44,255 bases of DNA from NCBI GenBank assembly GCA_944325345.1, contig CALUZV010000028.1:1-44255 (forward strand), read 5' to 3'. Numbering within the stretch: position 1 is the first letter of the stretch; each line of letters begins with the position of its first letter. Shown here piece after piece: positions 8,354-16,581 of the stretch. Both the position numbers and the translations under genes were made by a program. This stretch comes from an uncultured Parabacteroides sp. (GTDB lineage Bacteria; Bacteroidota; Bacteroidia; Bacteroidales; Tannerellaceae). A model generated the notes under the pieces. The model saw nothing but the letters and a program-made list of their open reading frames with translations. It did no database searches and was not told where the DNA came from.

Positions 8354-9232
8354 TCAACGAGAAGGTCGATGAACCACGACATTGATGCCTGGTAACAAAT
8401 CCTCCGGCTCCTCCAAGAACGCCTTGACTTTTATCATTCCCTGCTCATCGACATAAGGCAAGATATTTGTGATGATGGCCTTATAACTTTTCCCTTTGCC
8501 AATGTCAGTCAGAGGAGTTACCAAAACCGAATCACCTTTTTTCAGCACCTTTCGGTCTTGTTCCAAGATATAGAAAACCACTTTCAGGCGGTCCGTATTG
8601 ACGATGATACAACAAGGTTCGGTCGTTTTTGCATAATCATTCGGAAAGAGTTTCAATTCGCTGATGAAGCCGGAAGCTGGAGCTTCTATCCGAGTCTTTT
8701 GCAACTGCCGGACCGCAATTTCATATTCGACCCATGTAGAGGCGTAACCGCTTTTGATTCGGGCCAACTCCATTTTTTGCGGGGGAATGTTTGCTGTATC
8801 CTTCCATGCATAGCCTTGCCCGATCAGAATTTCCCAAAAAGCCAATTCTTTTTCTTGCAGGCTTGCTTTCAATTGACGGATTCGGTTTTCGTATTCTTCG
8901 GTGTCCAACTGAAAAAGCAAATCTCCCTTTTTTACTTGCATCCCTTCCCGAGCATTCGATTGCTTTACCAACATGGCGAGCGGACTATAGACGGAAACTT
9001 TCCGGTTTGCTTCAATCACACCCTCGCCCAAGCGTTCGGTCGGTTGAGTCTCCCGGCTTTTTTTCGGGTGAGATGTAACCGGACGTTCAACTCGTGAAAG
9101 CGAATCTTCCGAAAAAGATGAACTTTTATCGGAAATAGAATCCTCATTAATCTGGCAAGCCGTCAGCAAAAAAAGTGGGAAAAATGTTTTCCACAAGATA
9201 GCTAACGAATGGTTGTTAATCCGCTTTTTCAT
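8354..9232 (-). CDS. HlyD/RND-type periplasmic adaptor lipoprotein
   Basis: A protein of about 292 residues with a lipoprotein signal ending FLLTAC (Cys at about residue 26), then a charged linker, a split biotinyl-lipoyl domain (GEGVIEANRKVSVYSP ... VKKGDLLFQLDTEEYENRI and APASGFISEL), a short helical hairpin and a beta-barrel. This is the layout of a membrane fusion protein linking an inner-membrane transporter to an outer-membrane exit. I prefer the ATG at 9232 over 9247 because a clean signal peptide follows; both overlap the end of the upstream ABC gene. It is the last gene of the peptide-export cassette. No TolC-like partner is in the window. Confidence 0.75.
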   Translation of the reverse strand: MKKRINNHSLAILWKTFFPLFLLTACQINEDSISDKSSSFSEDSLSRVERPVTSHPKKSRETQPTERLGEGVIEANRKVSVYSPLAMLVKQSNAREGMQVKKGDLLFQLDTEEYENRIRQLKASLQEKELAFWEILIGQGYAWKDTANIPPQKMELARIKSGYASTWVEYEIAVRQLQKTRIEAPASGFISELKLFPNDYAKTTEPCCIIVNTDRLKVVFYILEQDRKVLKKGDSVLVTPLTDIGKGKSYKAIITNILPYVDEQGMIKVKAFLEEPEDLLPGINVVVHRPSR

Positions 9233-11408
9233 TCTCTCTTTCCTCATTATTTAATTGACGTTTACTCATTTCGTAAAATAATCCCCGCCGAGCTATCAGT
9301 TCCTCAAAGGTACCTTCCTCAGCAATTTTCCCTTTATCTAAAAAGATAATCCGGTCGCAATGTTTGATGGTACTCAATCGATGAGCAATCACCAGACGTG
9401 TGCAGCCCAGCTTATCTAGGTTTTCTGTTATTTGCTGTTGCGTTACATTATCCAAGGCACTGGTTGCCTCGTCGAACAACAGAATGGATGGTTTGTTTAC
9501 CAAAGCCCTTGCAATCAAAATTCGTTGTTTTTGTCCGCCGCTGATACCCCCTCCAGCTTCACTGATCAAGGTAAACAGATTCATTGGCATTGCGGCAATC
9601 TCGTCGGCACATCCTGCCAGGCGAGCTGCTTCCCAAGCATCATCTGGAGTACTCCACGGTGAGGTTACCGTAATGTTGCTGAAGATATCTCCCGGAAAAA
9701 GTTTCCCATTCTGCAAGCAAGTACCGATACAACGACGCAAACTTCGCTTATCTACTTTACTTAAATCATAATGGTCATAAACGATGGCTCCTCGTTCCGG
9801 AGTCTCAAAACCAAGCAGTAAACGGAACAGGGTGCTTTTGCCACAGCCGGAAGTACCGACAATCCCCACATATTCCCCAGGCTTGACGGATAGATTGAAG
9901 TTATCTAAAATGAACGGTCCTTTTGTATCGTAACGGAACGAAAGATTCATAACCTCAATACCTCCACTCAAATGGCTGACCTGTGTACTCTCTGTCCCAG
10001 TTTCCGGTTCTGCTTCCATAACAGGTTTCATCAACTGATACATCGGTGCTAATTGGGCAAGAAAAGGAATTAACATAAAAAGAGAAACCAATGCCCCGGA
10101 TATCAACCCGAAAGCCGAATTGAATGCAATATAATCCGAAACACCTATTTCGTTTTTTATCGTGTAATAAAAAATAAGGCCCGTACTACCTAATGTGCAT
10201 AAACCGGATAAAGCGGAGTTCATTCGCAAAAGGATAGGAGGATGAGCTTCCAGACGGACATTATCCTTGTATGCATCAGTCCATTTCTTGAAGATTCGGG
10301 TTTCTGCTCCCGCCAGTTTCAGCTTTTGTACACCCGAAAAAATACTAAATACTAACCCGACAAGACGGGAATTGGCTGAAAGAATCTTATTTTGGTATTT
10401 TACTTCGACCCGGTAAGTTAATAATAGCAATACCAGAATCCCAGTCAAAATAAGGATTGAAGGAAGCAATAATGCTTTCGCATAGATAAAAATCTGATAA
10501 AGATAAACTAACGAAAACAGCGTTGTCAAGATAGAGCTGATGACTTGGTCGCTTAACAGTGTGCAAATAGAAGAGAAACTCATGATCCGGTTACTCAAAT
10601 CGCCCGACGAATAGCTCCGAAAAAATTTAATCGGCAAATTAAAAACACGACTCATAATAGCAGACTGGGCAAAGACATCTATTTTATCTTTTACCCGAGC
10701 CAAAACCAGACTCCGAGTAACACTGAACAAGACAGAACCTACGCTGGCTCCAATCAGAAGCCCCGCTATCGGCAAAATATCTTCTTGACTTCCACTTGGT
10801 ATCAGGTTGTTGAAAATCTGCTTGTTCATATAAGGAGTCAACATGCCGAACAACGAGACAATAAGACAGGCCACCAGAATATATATCCAATCGGACACCG
10901 CCAACGAACGGCTTGCCAATTGCAATAAATCTTTATAGCCTAACGGACGCGAAGGTAATGCCGGATAGAAAAAATAGGCTTGGTTGGAAAGTTGTTTATG
11001 CACCTCTGCGTTGAGCCAAATCTTTTTCCCGGATGCTGGATGTTTGAAATAATAACCGCTCCATACACCGGGTTGAAGTGCTATCAGTTCGCCTGATTTC
11101 AAATGCGTCAAAATGATTCCGGTAGAATCTTTCCACCAATGCTTATCTAACGTAATTTGCCGGTACATGATGTTGTTCCGTCGTAAGATGGCTTCGAATT
11201 GTTCCTGCAAATCGCCTTCTAACGGATTCAGTTCGACATCAGGAACTCCCATCTCGTTCAAAACAGTCCGATAAGCATCGTCATCACCTTGCGCCCGAGG
11301 TACAAACTTTTTGCCGACACCTAATGCATCCGCCAAATTCTCAAACGATTCGCGAAGCGTTTTCTGCTCCTGCTCTCGTCGCTTTTCTATTTGTTCCTTA
11401 AAAATCAA
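9216..11408 (-). CDS. NHLM-type ABC transporter (no active peptidase domain)
   Basis: A 730-residue ABC exporter half. An N-terminal region of about 160 residues has no C39 peptidase motif but resembles the leader domain of the second NHLM bacteriocin-system transporter (DKHWWKDSTGIILTHL, GVWSGYYFKHPASG). About six membrane helices follow (residues about 170-450), then a nucleotide-binding domain with Walker A GTSGCGKST, signature SGGQKQR, Walker B ILLFDEAT and switch His in AHRLST. It would pair with the peptidase-containing transporter 12 bp upstream. In NHLM systems both ABC genes occur together; how they divide the work is unknown. Confidence 0.85.
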   Translation of the reverse strand: MIFKEQIEKRREQEQKTLRESFENLADALGVGKKFVPRAQGDDDAYRTVLNEMGVPDVELNPLEGDLQEQFEAILRRNNIMYRQITLDKHWWKDSTGIILTHLKSGELIALQPGVWSGYYFKHPASGKKIWLNAEVHKQLSNQAYFFYPALPSRPLGYKDLLQLASRSLAVSDWIYILVACLIVSLFGMLTPYMNKQIFNNLIPSGSQEDILPIAGLLIGASVGSVLFSVTRSLVLARVKDKIDVFAQSAIMSRVFNLPIKFFRSYSSGDLSNRIMSFSSICTLLSDQVISSILTTLFSLVYLYQIFIYAKALLLPSILILTGILVLLLLTYRVEVKYQNKILSANSRLVGLVFSIFSGVQKLKLAGAETRIFKKWTDAYKDNVRLEAHPPILLRMNSALSGLCTLGSTGLIFYYTIKNEIGVSDYIAFNSAFGLISGALVSLFMLIPFLAQLAPMYQLMKPVMEAEPETGTESTQVSHLSGGIEVMNLSFRYDTKGPFILDNFNLSVKPGEYVGIVGTSGCGKSTLFRLLLGFETPERGAIVYDHYDLSKVDKRSLRRCIGTCLQNGKLFPGDIFSNITVTSPWSTPDDAWEAARLAGCADEIAAMPMNLFTLISEAGGGISGGQKQRILIARALVNKPSILLFDEATSALDNVTQQQITENLDKLGCTRLVIAHRLSTIKHCDRIIFLDKGKIAEEGTFEELIARRGLFYEMSKRQLNNEERENEKAD

Positions 11409-11420
11409 CGTATTATCTGC

Positions 11421-13565
11421 TTAATTGTTTTTCATTAATTGAACATAGATTCCATTGTTTCGCATCAGCGATTTGTGTGTGCCTCGTTCTGCCACATGGC
11501 CTTTATCCAAGACAATAATTTCATCACAATCACGGATGGTACTCAGACGGTGGGCAATAATAATCAACGAGATACCAGCTCTTCGGATTGCCTGCATTAC
11601 CCGTTCCTCCGTTTCAGCGTCTAATGCACTGGTTGCTTCGTCTAAAATCAAGATAACCGGTTCTCGGGCTAAGGCAGAGGCGATTTCCAAACGCTGGCGT
11701 TGTCCGCCGGAAAGATTGCTTCCTCCTTCCGTCAGCTTTTCGTTGAATCCGTCGGACCGGGTTACCACATCGGTGTAAATTTGGGCATCCCGGCAAGCCA
11801 TAATCATCGCGAAATCTTCGATTGAACGATCCCAGATTTTCACGTTATTCGCAATGCTATCTTCAAACAATACAATGTCTTGATCGACCATCGCCACAGA
11901 ATTGGTAAAAACAGCTCGCTGGATTGCATTCCGTGGTTCGCCATCGAACAAAATCTCACCCGACCAAGGCTGATAAAGGCCAGACACTAATTTGGCAATC
12001 GTACTTTTTCCACAACCGGAAGCACCCACCAAGGCTACACTTTTCCCCGGCTCTAACGTAAATGAAAGTCCATCCAGCAGAGGTGCGGAGAGCGGATTAT
12101 AGCCAAAAACGACATTCCTGACTTCCACCTTGCCGCGCAATTTCCCCGTTCCAACAATCGGTTCTGCTGACATACTATCTTCCACATCGCGTTTCGAACG
12201 ATAGATATCTTCGATCCGTTCCATCTGCGTGCGGGTCTCAACCAGGGTCTGTCCAGTATCTACCAACTTGTTCAAAGGATTCATAAACGAAACCATGAAA
12301 CCTTGGAAAGCGGTCAACATCCCGATGGTCAATTCTCCTTTCAAAATCAAATAGGCGCCCAAGACTAAAACCACATTCGCGCTCACCTGTTGCAACAATT
12401 GAGGCAGAATATCGAGATAGACCGCAATCTTGTTCTGACGGACTTCTGCATTCAGTTTTAAGGCAAAGTATCCGGCCCAGCGCTGGAAGAACCCTAATTC
12501 TGCTCCTGCCGCCTTGATGGTTTCCATACCTTCGATACTGTTCATGGTTACCCCGCTCAACTTACCGCTGTTCCGTTCCAAGACACGTCCGAAATTCATC
12601 CGTTTATCGGCAATATAACGAATCAAGACGATATTCAACACAGCTACTGTTACACCTACTGCGGTCAATGTCAAGCTGTATTTCGACATCACCAGTAAAT
12701 AAACCAGCAGTAGGAAAATATCAACGACCGAAGGCGCAATTTTCTGAACCAGATTGGCTGCACAAGTCTGATTGCTTTGTTGGCGTGTTACCAAATCACC
12801 TGCGAAGCGTTGTTGGAAAAAGGAAATCGGCAAATGTAACACGTGCCACATGAACGACGTATTCGCTTCAATACCCAGCTGTGCCTGATAAACGACCCAT
12901 CGGAATCCTTGCAAGCCTTGTACCAGCAACTGAAATAATACGAGAGCCGCATACATTCCAATAAAAAAACGGAACCAATCTGGATTCTTGCCGGAAAGGA
13001 TATCGTCCATGAATATCTGTGAGAATAACGGGCCTATCAAACCGACAAAAGCCATCAGCAATCCTGTCAAAAAGGTGAACAACAAAGCGGCTTTCGCGCT
13101 TCTCATTCGTTCGCGTACGAAGGATAACACTGATGCACGCTGTCCGGAAGGTCGGAATTCAGGTCCGGGTTTAAATGTCAGCACAATTCCCGTGAACGAA
13201 CGGTTAAATTCATCCGCATCTACGAGAACCCGGCCACGAGCGGGATCGTTTAGGCTTACTTTATCTCCTTTGAAGCCATTGAACACAACGAAATGGCAGA
13301 AGTTCCAATGCAAAATGGCAGGTGCCTCGACCGTGCGCAACCGCTCCACTTCCATTCGGAATCCTTTCGCTTCCATTCCGTATTTACGGGCTGCTTTCAA
13401 CAGGTTCAGCGCATTACTCCCGTCTCGTGATACTCCGCAATCGATACGCAATTGCTCCAAAGGCAACCATTTCTTCCAGTATGCCAAAATCATGCCCAAC
13501 GAAGCCGCACCACATTCGAGTGCCTCCATTTGCATCACGACCGGAACCCGCTTTACTCTGCCCAT
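11421..13565 (-). CDS. Peptidase-containing ABC transporter (C39), NHLM type
   Basis: A 714-residue transporter that removes a double-Gly leader and exports the freed peptide. The N-terminal C39 peptidase domain has Cys18 in MEALECGAAS, His91 in CHFVVFNG and Asp107 in NDPARG, so the catalytic triad is intact. Six membrane helices lie at about residues 160-430. The nucleotide-binding domain has Walker A GASGCGKST, signature LSGGQRQR, Walker B ILILDEAT and AHRLST. The QMEALECGAASLGMILAYW opening is characteristic of NHLM bacteriocin-system transporters. It overlaps the end of the broken hlyD gene by 13 bp. The likely substrates are the two leader peptides at 14550-15011. Confidence 0.92.
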   Translation of the reverse strand: MGRVKRVPVVMQMEALECGAASLGMILAYWKKWLPLEQLRIDCGVSRDGSNALNLLKAARKYGMEAKGFRMEVERLRTVEAPAILHWNFCHFVVFNGFKGDKVSLNDPARGRVLVDADEFNRSFTGIVLTFKPGPEFRPSGQRASVLSFVRERMRSAKAALLFTFLTGLLMAFVGLIGPLFSQIFMDDILSGKNPDWFRFFIGMYAALVLFQLLVQGLQGFRWVVYQAQLGIEANTSFMWHVLHLPISFFQQRFAGDLVTRQQSNQTCAANLVQKIAPSVVDIFLLLVYLLVMSKYSLTLTAVGVTVAVLNIVLIRYIADKRMNFGRVLERNSGKLSGVTMNSIEGMETIKAAGAELGFFQRWAGYFALKLNAEVRQNKIAVYLDILPQLLQQVSANVVLVLGAYLILKGELTIGMLTAFQGFMVSFMNPLNKLVDTGQTLVETRTQMERIEDIYRSKRDVEDSMSAEPIVGTGKLRGKVEVRNVVFGYNPLSAPLLDGLSFTLEPGKSVALVGASGCGKSTIAKLVSGLYQPWSGEILFDGEPRNAIQRAVFTNSVAMVDQDIVLFEDSIANNVKIWDRSIEDFAMIMACRDAQIYTDVVTRSDGFNEKLTEGGSNLSGGQRQRLEIASALAREPVILILDEATSALDAETEERVMQAIRRAGISLIIIAHRLSTIRDCDEIIVLDKGHVAERGTHKSLMRNNGIYVQLMKNN

Positions 13566-14413
13566 AACTGGATGGTCCTCCTTTGTTTATCGATTTCTTC
13601 AAACAACTTCTGGTACACGGGCATACGTTTTGTTACAATCTGGATGTTGCAAAAGGTCCCCATTGTAATTTCCTGTTCTCCGGTTTGTTCATGCGACCAA
13701 AGAATCTTTCCCGGTTGTGCCGGGTTCTCTTCCAGCAAAATTCGGACGAGATAAGTAGCGACTTCTTCTTGTGGGAATATATCGCTAACATAGGAATCTA
13801 CTTTCAGGAAATCTAACGCTTCTTGTTTCGATAACGGATAATCGTCAATCCCGACAATCCGTCCTCGCATATACCCGTATTTCTCGCGTGGAAGATCGAC
13901 AGGAGATACCTGTACCGGCATATTCATTTTGAGCTTGCGCAGATTGTCAAATGTCGTAACAGCCACCAGCTCCCGGTTCCTCCGACTACTGTCTTGCAAG
14001 AACAGGTTGATTATCGGTTCATAGGCTGCAAAATCGGTTGAACGTTCTTTGGCGGAGAGTACCGTGCCTTCGGCTGGTGAGGTAAGCACACTGAATTGCC
14101 GGTCGATGCTCACCAAGGCAAGACGGTCGCCCGTATGCACATAGTCGCCTCGTTTTACATAGAGTTCGCGCGTTACTCCGTCTTCAGGAAGCACGACCGA
14201 CCGTGTCCCTTCAAAAGGAAAAATGACCCCTTGAATAGTAACCGTCTCGGAAACATGCCCGCATATTCCTCACACCAGCACTCCAAGCATGAAGAGAAAA
14301 AGTGCTCCTAAAATCACAAACGTGGAAACCGACGAGACTTGGATATATTCATCCATTCTCTCCGGCGTAGCTCTACCTTGCAAGGCTTCTTTTCGGAATA
14401 AATCGTTTTTCAT
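13553..14413 (-). pseudogene. HlyD-family secretion adaptor, interrupted by an in-frame TGA
   Basis: From the ATG at 14413 the frame encodes 47 residues (MKNDLFRKEALQGRATPERM onward, then a hydrophobic segment ending LFLFMLGVLV), meets TGA at 14270-14272, and continues in the same frame with GICGHVSETVTIQGVIFPFEG and a normal adaptor body to 13553. Full length would be 286 codons. In this adaptor family a Trp-Gly commonly follows the membrane helix, so the TGA probably replaces a TGG Trp codon. A GTG at 14194 could restart translation (213 residues) but would lack the membrane anchor. The gene is therefore probably inactive, unless there is a base error or readthrough. All neighbours in the cassette are intact. 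Confidence 0.85.
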
Positions 14414-14475
14414 GTTTATGATGTTTGCTTGTCTGGGCAAAAGTAAACAATATATAGGATATTCTCATAAAAGAT

Positions 14476-14523
14476 GCCGACCTTTTCTTGAAAAGCATAG
14501 CAACTTTTTAGGAAAAGGTCGGC
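14476..14523 (-). terminator. Hairpin between leader-peptide genes and export genes
   Basis: A perfect 12-bp stem, GCCGACCTTTTC with GAAAAGGTCGGC, with a 24-nt loop. On the minus strand it is followed by ATCTTTTAT, only a weak T tract. It lies in the 136-bp gap between the second leader-peptide gene and the hlyD gene. It could be a partial terminator or an mRNA stabiliser that gives more precursor than transporter. Confidence 0.6.
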
Positions 14524-14549
14524 AGCATTTACGTTATTCATCCGAATGC

Positions 14550-14777
14550 TTATCTATAAGCGTGTTCTACATAAGGAGCTGTAATCGTGTCCTTGCGTTC
14601 GGTAGAAAAAACTCCGAAACCGAAACCACCGGCAACTCCAGCCAGTTCTTCATCTCCCAGTTCTACGCCTTCAGCTTGTGCCATCGGAAGAATTACCTTC
14701 TCCATAATGGCTGCATTGACTTTCGCGTTCAAAGCCGCGTCAGTCTTTGTTTTTTCGATAAATTCTTGCAGTGTCAT
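14550..14777 (-). CDS. Nif11/NHLP-type leader peptide, precursor 1
   Basis: A 75-residue precursor starting MTLQEFIEKTKTDAALN. Residues 1-51 are a leader ending in ELGDEELAGVAGG, the double-Gly cleavage site expected by C39 peptidases. The predicted core is 24 residues (FGFGVFSTERKD, then TITAPYVEHAYR), polar, with no Cys. The leader is almost identical to that of the neighbouring precursor while the core is unrelated, as usual for duplicated exported-peptide genes. With no Cys and no visible modification enzyme, lanthionine, thiazole or sactipeptide products look unlikely; the peptide may be exported unmodified as a signal or bacteriocin, which is inference. It lies 15 bp after precursor 2. 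Confidence 0.85.
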   Translation of the reverse strand: MTLQEFIEKTKTDAALNAKVNAAIMEKVILPMAQAEGVELGDEELAGVAGGFGFGVFSTERKDTITAPYVEHAYR

Positions 14778-14792
14778 AAACGATTGATTTAT

Positions 14793-15011
14793 TTAAAGGG
14801 CATGAAATGCACTGTCATAACGTGAAATATGCTCCTTCTTAGGTACATCAATTCCGGAACCCCCAGAAACTCCCATCAGTTCCTCGTCGCTCAGTTCTAC
14901 ACCTTCGGCCTGTGCCATCGGAAGGATTACTTTCTCCATGATGGCAGCGTTGACTTTCTCGTTCAAAGCCGCGTCAGTCTTCGCTTTTTCGATGAATTCT
15001 TGTAGTGTCAT
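14793..15011 (-). CDS. Nif11/NHLP-type leader peptide, precursor 2
   Basis: A 72-residue precursor, first in the operon, with a leader (MTLQEFIEKAKTDAALNEKV...) ending ELSDEELMGVSGG and a 21-residue core starting SGIDVPKKEH and ending SRYDSAFHAL. The core has no Cys. I use the ATG at 15011 because it matches the start of precursor 1; an ATG at 15017 would add two residues. The leader differs from its twin at only a few positions, mostly conservative. A -7 promoter box lies 30 bp upstream, so this is probably the first gene of the cassette transcript. Confidence 0.85.
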   Translation of the reverse strand: MTLQEFIEKAKTDAALNEKVNAAIMEKVILPMAQAEGVELSDEELMGVSGGSGIDVPKKEHISRYDSAFHAL

Positions 15012-15040
15012 AAACAATCCTCTATTCGTTGTTTTAATGG

Positions 15041-15048
15041 CAAAAATA
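15041..15048 (-). promoter_or_regulatory. -7 promoter box of the peptide-export cassette
   Basis: On the minus strand TATTTTTG matches TAnnTTTG, about 30 bp before the first precursor start and downstream of a strong terminator. The -33 element is unclear. Confidence 0.45.
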
Positions 15049-15167
15049 AAGAATCTCTGAAAAACAGGCTTTAATTTAGGCAGACGATTGTTTCAAATAG
15101 TATCATCTGGTGTTCCAAAAATTCCTTTCCCCTAAAAAAGAGCGGAATACCTTTCCGCCTGATTTCC

Positions 15168-15226
15168 AAAAAAAGGCAGTATGCAAAGCCTAAACATCCT
15201 CTTTCTGCTTCGCATACTGCCTTTTT
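15168..15226 (-). terminator. Terminator hairpin, probably bidirectional
   Basis: GGCAGTATGC (15175-15184) pairs with GCATACTGCC (15212-15221). It is flanked by a run of seven A on one side and five T on the other, so it has a U tract in either direction. It separates the hypothetical gene ending at 15249 from the peptide cassette. Confidence 0.8.
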
Positions 15227-15248
15227 CTTCTATCTATACCGCCCTCGC

Positions 15249-15761
15249 CTATTCGTTCTTTTCCGGGATATAATCTTCTTTGATGAAGGCATCGTAAACT
15301 TTCTTCGGGTGGTCATTGACCGAGAAGCCGATGTCGCCAAACGTCTGCTGGCGGAATTTCTTCAGCTTCAAGTTGTCCATCGCATATTCCCGCAAGGGCT
15401 TATGCATGTTTACCCCCAGGATAGAACTGCTGCTCACCGGCTGGTCGAGGAAGTTCTCCTTCGGCGTCAGGATAGGCAGCAATTTTTGCTCCAGCAATCC
15501 GCGATAGGCACCGATGTATTCACACCAACAGGTGCCATCGACCTCATACAAACGATACGTGTACTTTGACCATGCCGTATGCAGGATGATCTCTTTATCC
15601 GTTACTTCGGCGACAGCCTCTTGCGGATAAGCAAAATCCCTGATCCGGATAATCTTTTTGTTACTACTTACCTCTTCGACTTCTGTAATCCAAAAGTCCG
15701 AGTGTAACAGCTGGTCAAGGATGCCAGCCAATGTTTCTTGGATCTCAAACTGGATTCTCAT
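15249..15761 (-). CDS. Hypothetical protein, 170 residues
   Basis: A soluble protein with no signal peptide or membrane segment, starting MRIQFEIQETLAGILDQLLH. The pattern of short beta-like stretches (KKIIRIRDFAYPQEAV, KEIILHTAWSKYTYRLYEVD) and a charged, helical C-terminus (KKVYDAFIKEDYIPEKNE) gives no family I recognise. The codon pattern and clean ATG support a real gene. A terminator follows it, so it is not co-transcribed with the peptide-export cassette downstream. A role in that cassette is therefore not supported beyond proximity. Confidence 0.6.
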   Translation of the reverse strand: MRIQFEIQETLAGILDQLLHSDFWITEVEEVSSNKKIIRIRDFAYPQEAVAEVTDKEIILHTAWSKYTYRLYEVDGTCWCEYIGAYRGLLEQKLLPILTPKENFLDQPVSSSSILGVNMHKPLREYAMDNLKLKKFRQQTFGDIGFSVNDHPKKVYDAFIKEDYIPEKNE

Positions 15762-15875
15762 GGTGTTTGCCTTAGTAGGACTTGCTTTTAGCGGTTTAAA
15801 ATTTAAAAGTAAACAAGGCAGAAAGGGAAAAGGTTTAAGGGGAAGGCGAAAAAATTAGATTTTTCTAAAAGTTTC

Positions 15876-15998
15876 TTGTGTTTATTTGCTGGAGATGCTC
15901 TGAAAATACTGGATTTGTTTTGTGAACCGACGCTGAAAGTTGCGCGTGAGATGAGCCGCAAACTAAATATCGACGCGCGTATCGTCTTGGGTGTATAA
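15876..15998 (+). pseudogene. Possible gene remnant (C-terminal fragment)
   Basis: An open frame with no ATG near its beginning encodes LCLFAGDALKILDLFCEPTL and then KVAREMSRKLNIDARIVLGV before TAA at 15996. Base composition is coding-like, unlike the A/T-rich flanks, and a good terminator follows at 16030. It may be the tail of a decayed gene; I cannot name it. It may also be chance. Confidence 0.25.
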
Positions 15999-16029
15999 CT
16001 CCTACCTTATATAAATAATATAGCTTCTT

Positions 16030-16063
16030 GCCACCCCGCCTTTCCCGCGTGGTGGCTTTTTTT
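16030..16063 (+). terminator. Rho-independent terminator
   Basis: GCCACC (16030-16035) pairs with GGTGGC (16051-16056) and is followed by seven T. No intact plus-strand gene precedes it, only the possible remnant at 15876-15998. Confidence 0.65.
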
Positions 16064-16130
16064 CACCTCTTCCCCCTCCTTCCCCCTCTTTTCTTTTTTA
16101 ACCTTCTTTCCCTTAGCCCTTTAAAAATGG

Positions 16131-16312
16131 GCGTGGCCAATTTATACCATCGATTAAAGTGGTCGCAATTGTGCCATTTTTTATGTTTTGCAACATAAAA
16201 GCTAAATTTCTTAGTACGAAAAGTTTGCGTATTTAAAATTTTGCCTAAATTTGCCGCCAGAAACCTCGAAAACGTGGCCAATTTAATTGATCATTTAATC
16301 TGGCCACCCCGC
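16131..16312. mobile_element. Possible IS21-family terminal remnant
   Basis: The segment contains GTGGCCAATTTATACC, then GTGGTCGCAATTGTGCC, and about 140 bp later GTGGCCAATTTAATTGATC facing ATTTAATCTGGCCAC. Repeated GTGGCCA/GTGGTCA blocks followed by ATTT-rich DNA resemble the multiple terminal repeats of IS21-family elements. There is no transposase gene in the window. The resemblance is from memory of the pattern, so this is tentative. Confidence 0.3.
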
Positions 16313-16374
16313 GAGGGGTCCCGGCGGCATTGTTCAGCCGGTTAGTGAATTAGAACTTTATTTTGAACGATGCG

Positions 16375-16547
16375 CTCAGAATATTTGAAAATAGGTTTTC
16401 GAATCTTCTGAGTGACTCGGAAAGACTGAAAATGAATTTTTATACACTCCGAGTCGCTCGGAAGCACCGAAAATGAATTTTTATACATTCCGAGCCACTC
16501 GGAAACAGCGAAAATGGATTTTCAGTGTTTCCGAGCGACTCGGAAAA
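16375..16547. repeat. Palindromic tandem array D, exact 41-bp unit
   Basis: CTCGG (or CTCAG in the first, degenerate unit) starts at 16375, 16416, 16457, 16498 and 16539, exactly 41 bp apart. Each unit holds a CCGAG-N3-CTCGG palindrome and, 20.5 bp further on, an AAAATGAATTTT palindrome. The array ends 35 bp before the gene at 16582. Confidence 0.85.
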
Positions 16548-16581
16548 ACAAAAAATAAATAATTAAAAAAGTATTGGTGGT

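Noticed and set aside
14270..14272. TGA read as Trp or selenocysteine
   Set aside because: Other genes here use TGA as stop (for example lysO and argE) and Trp is TGG elsewhere. There is no SECIS-like hairpin directly after it and the family has no Cys/Sec at this place.
16063..16281. 72-codon minus-strand frame over the possible IS remnant
   Set aside because: Basic, low-complexity product covering the terminator and the terminal-repeat-like DNA; no recognisable domain.
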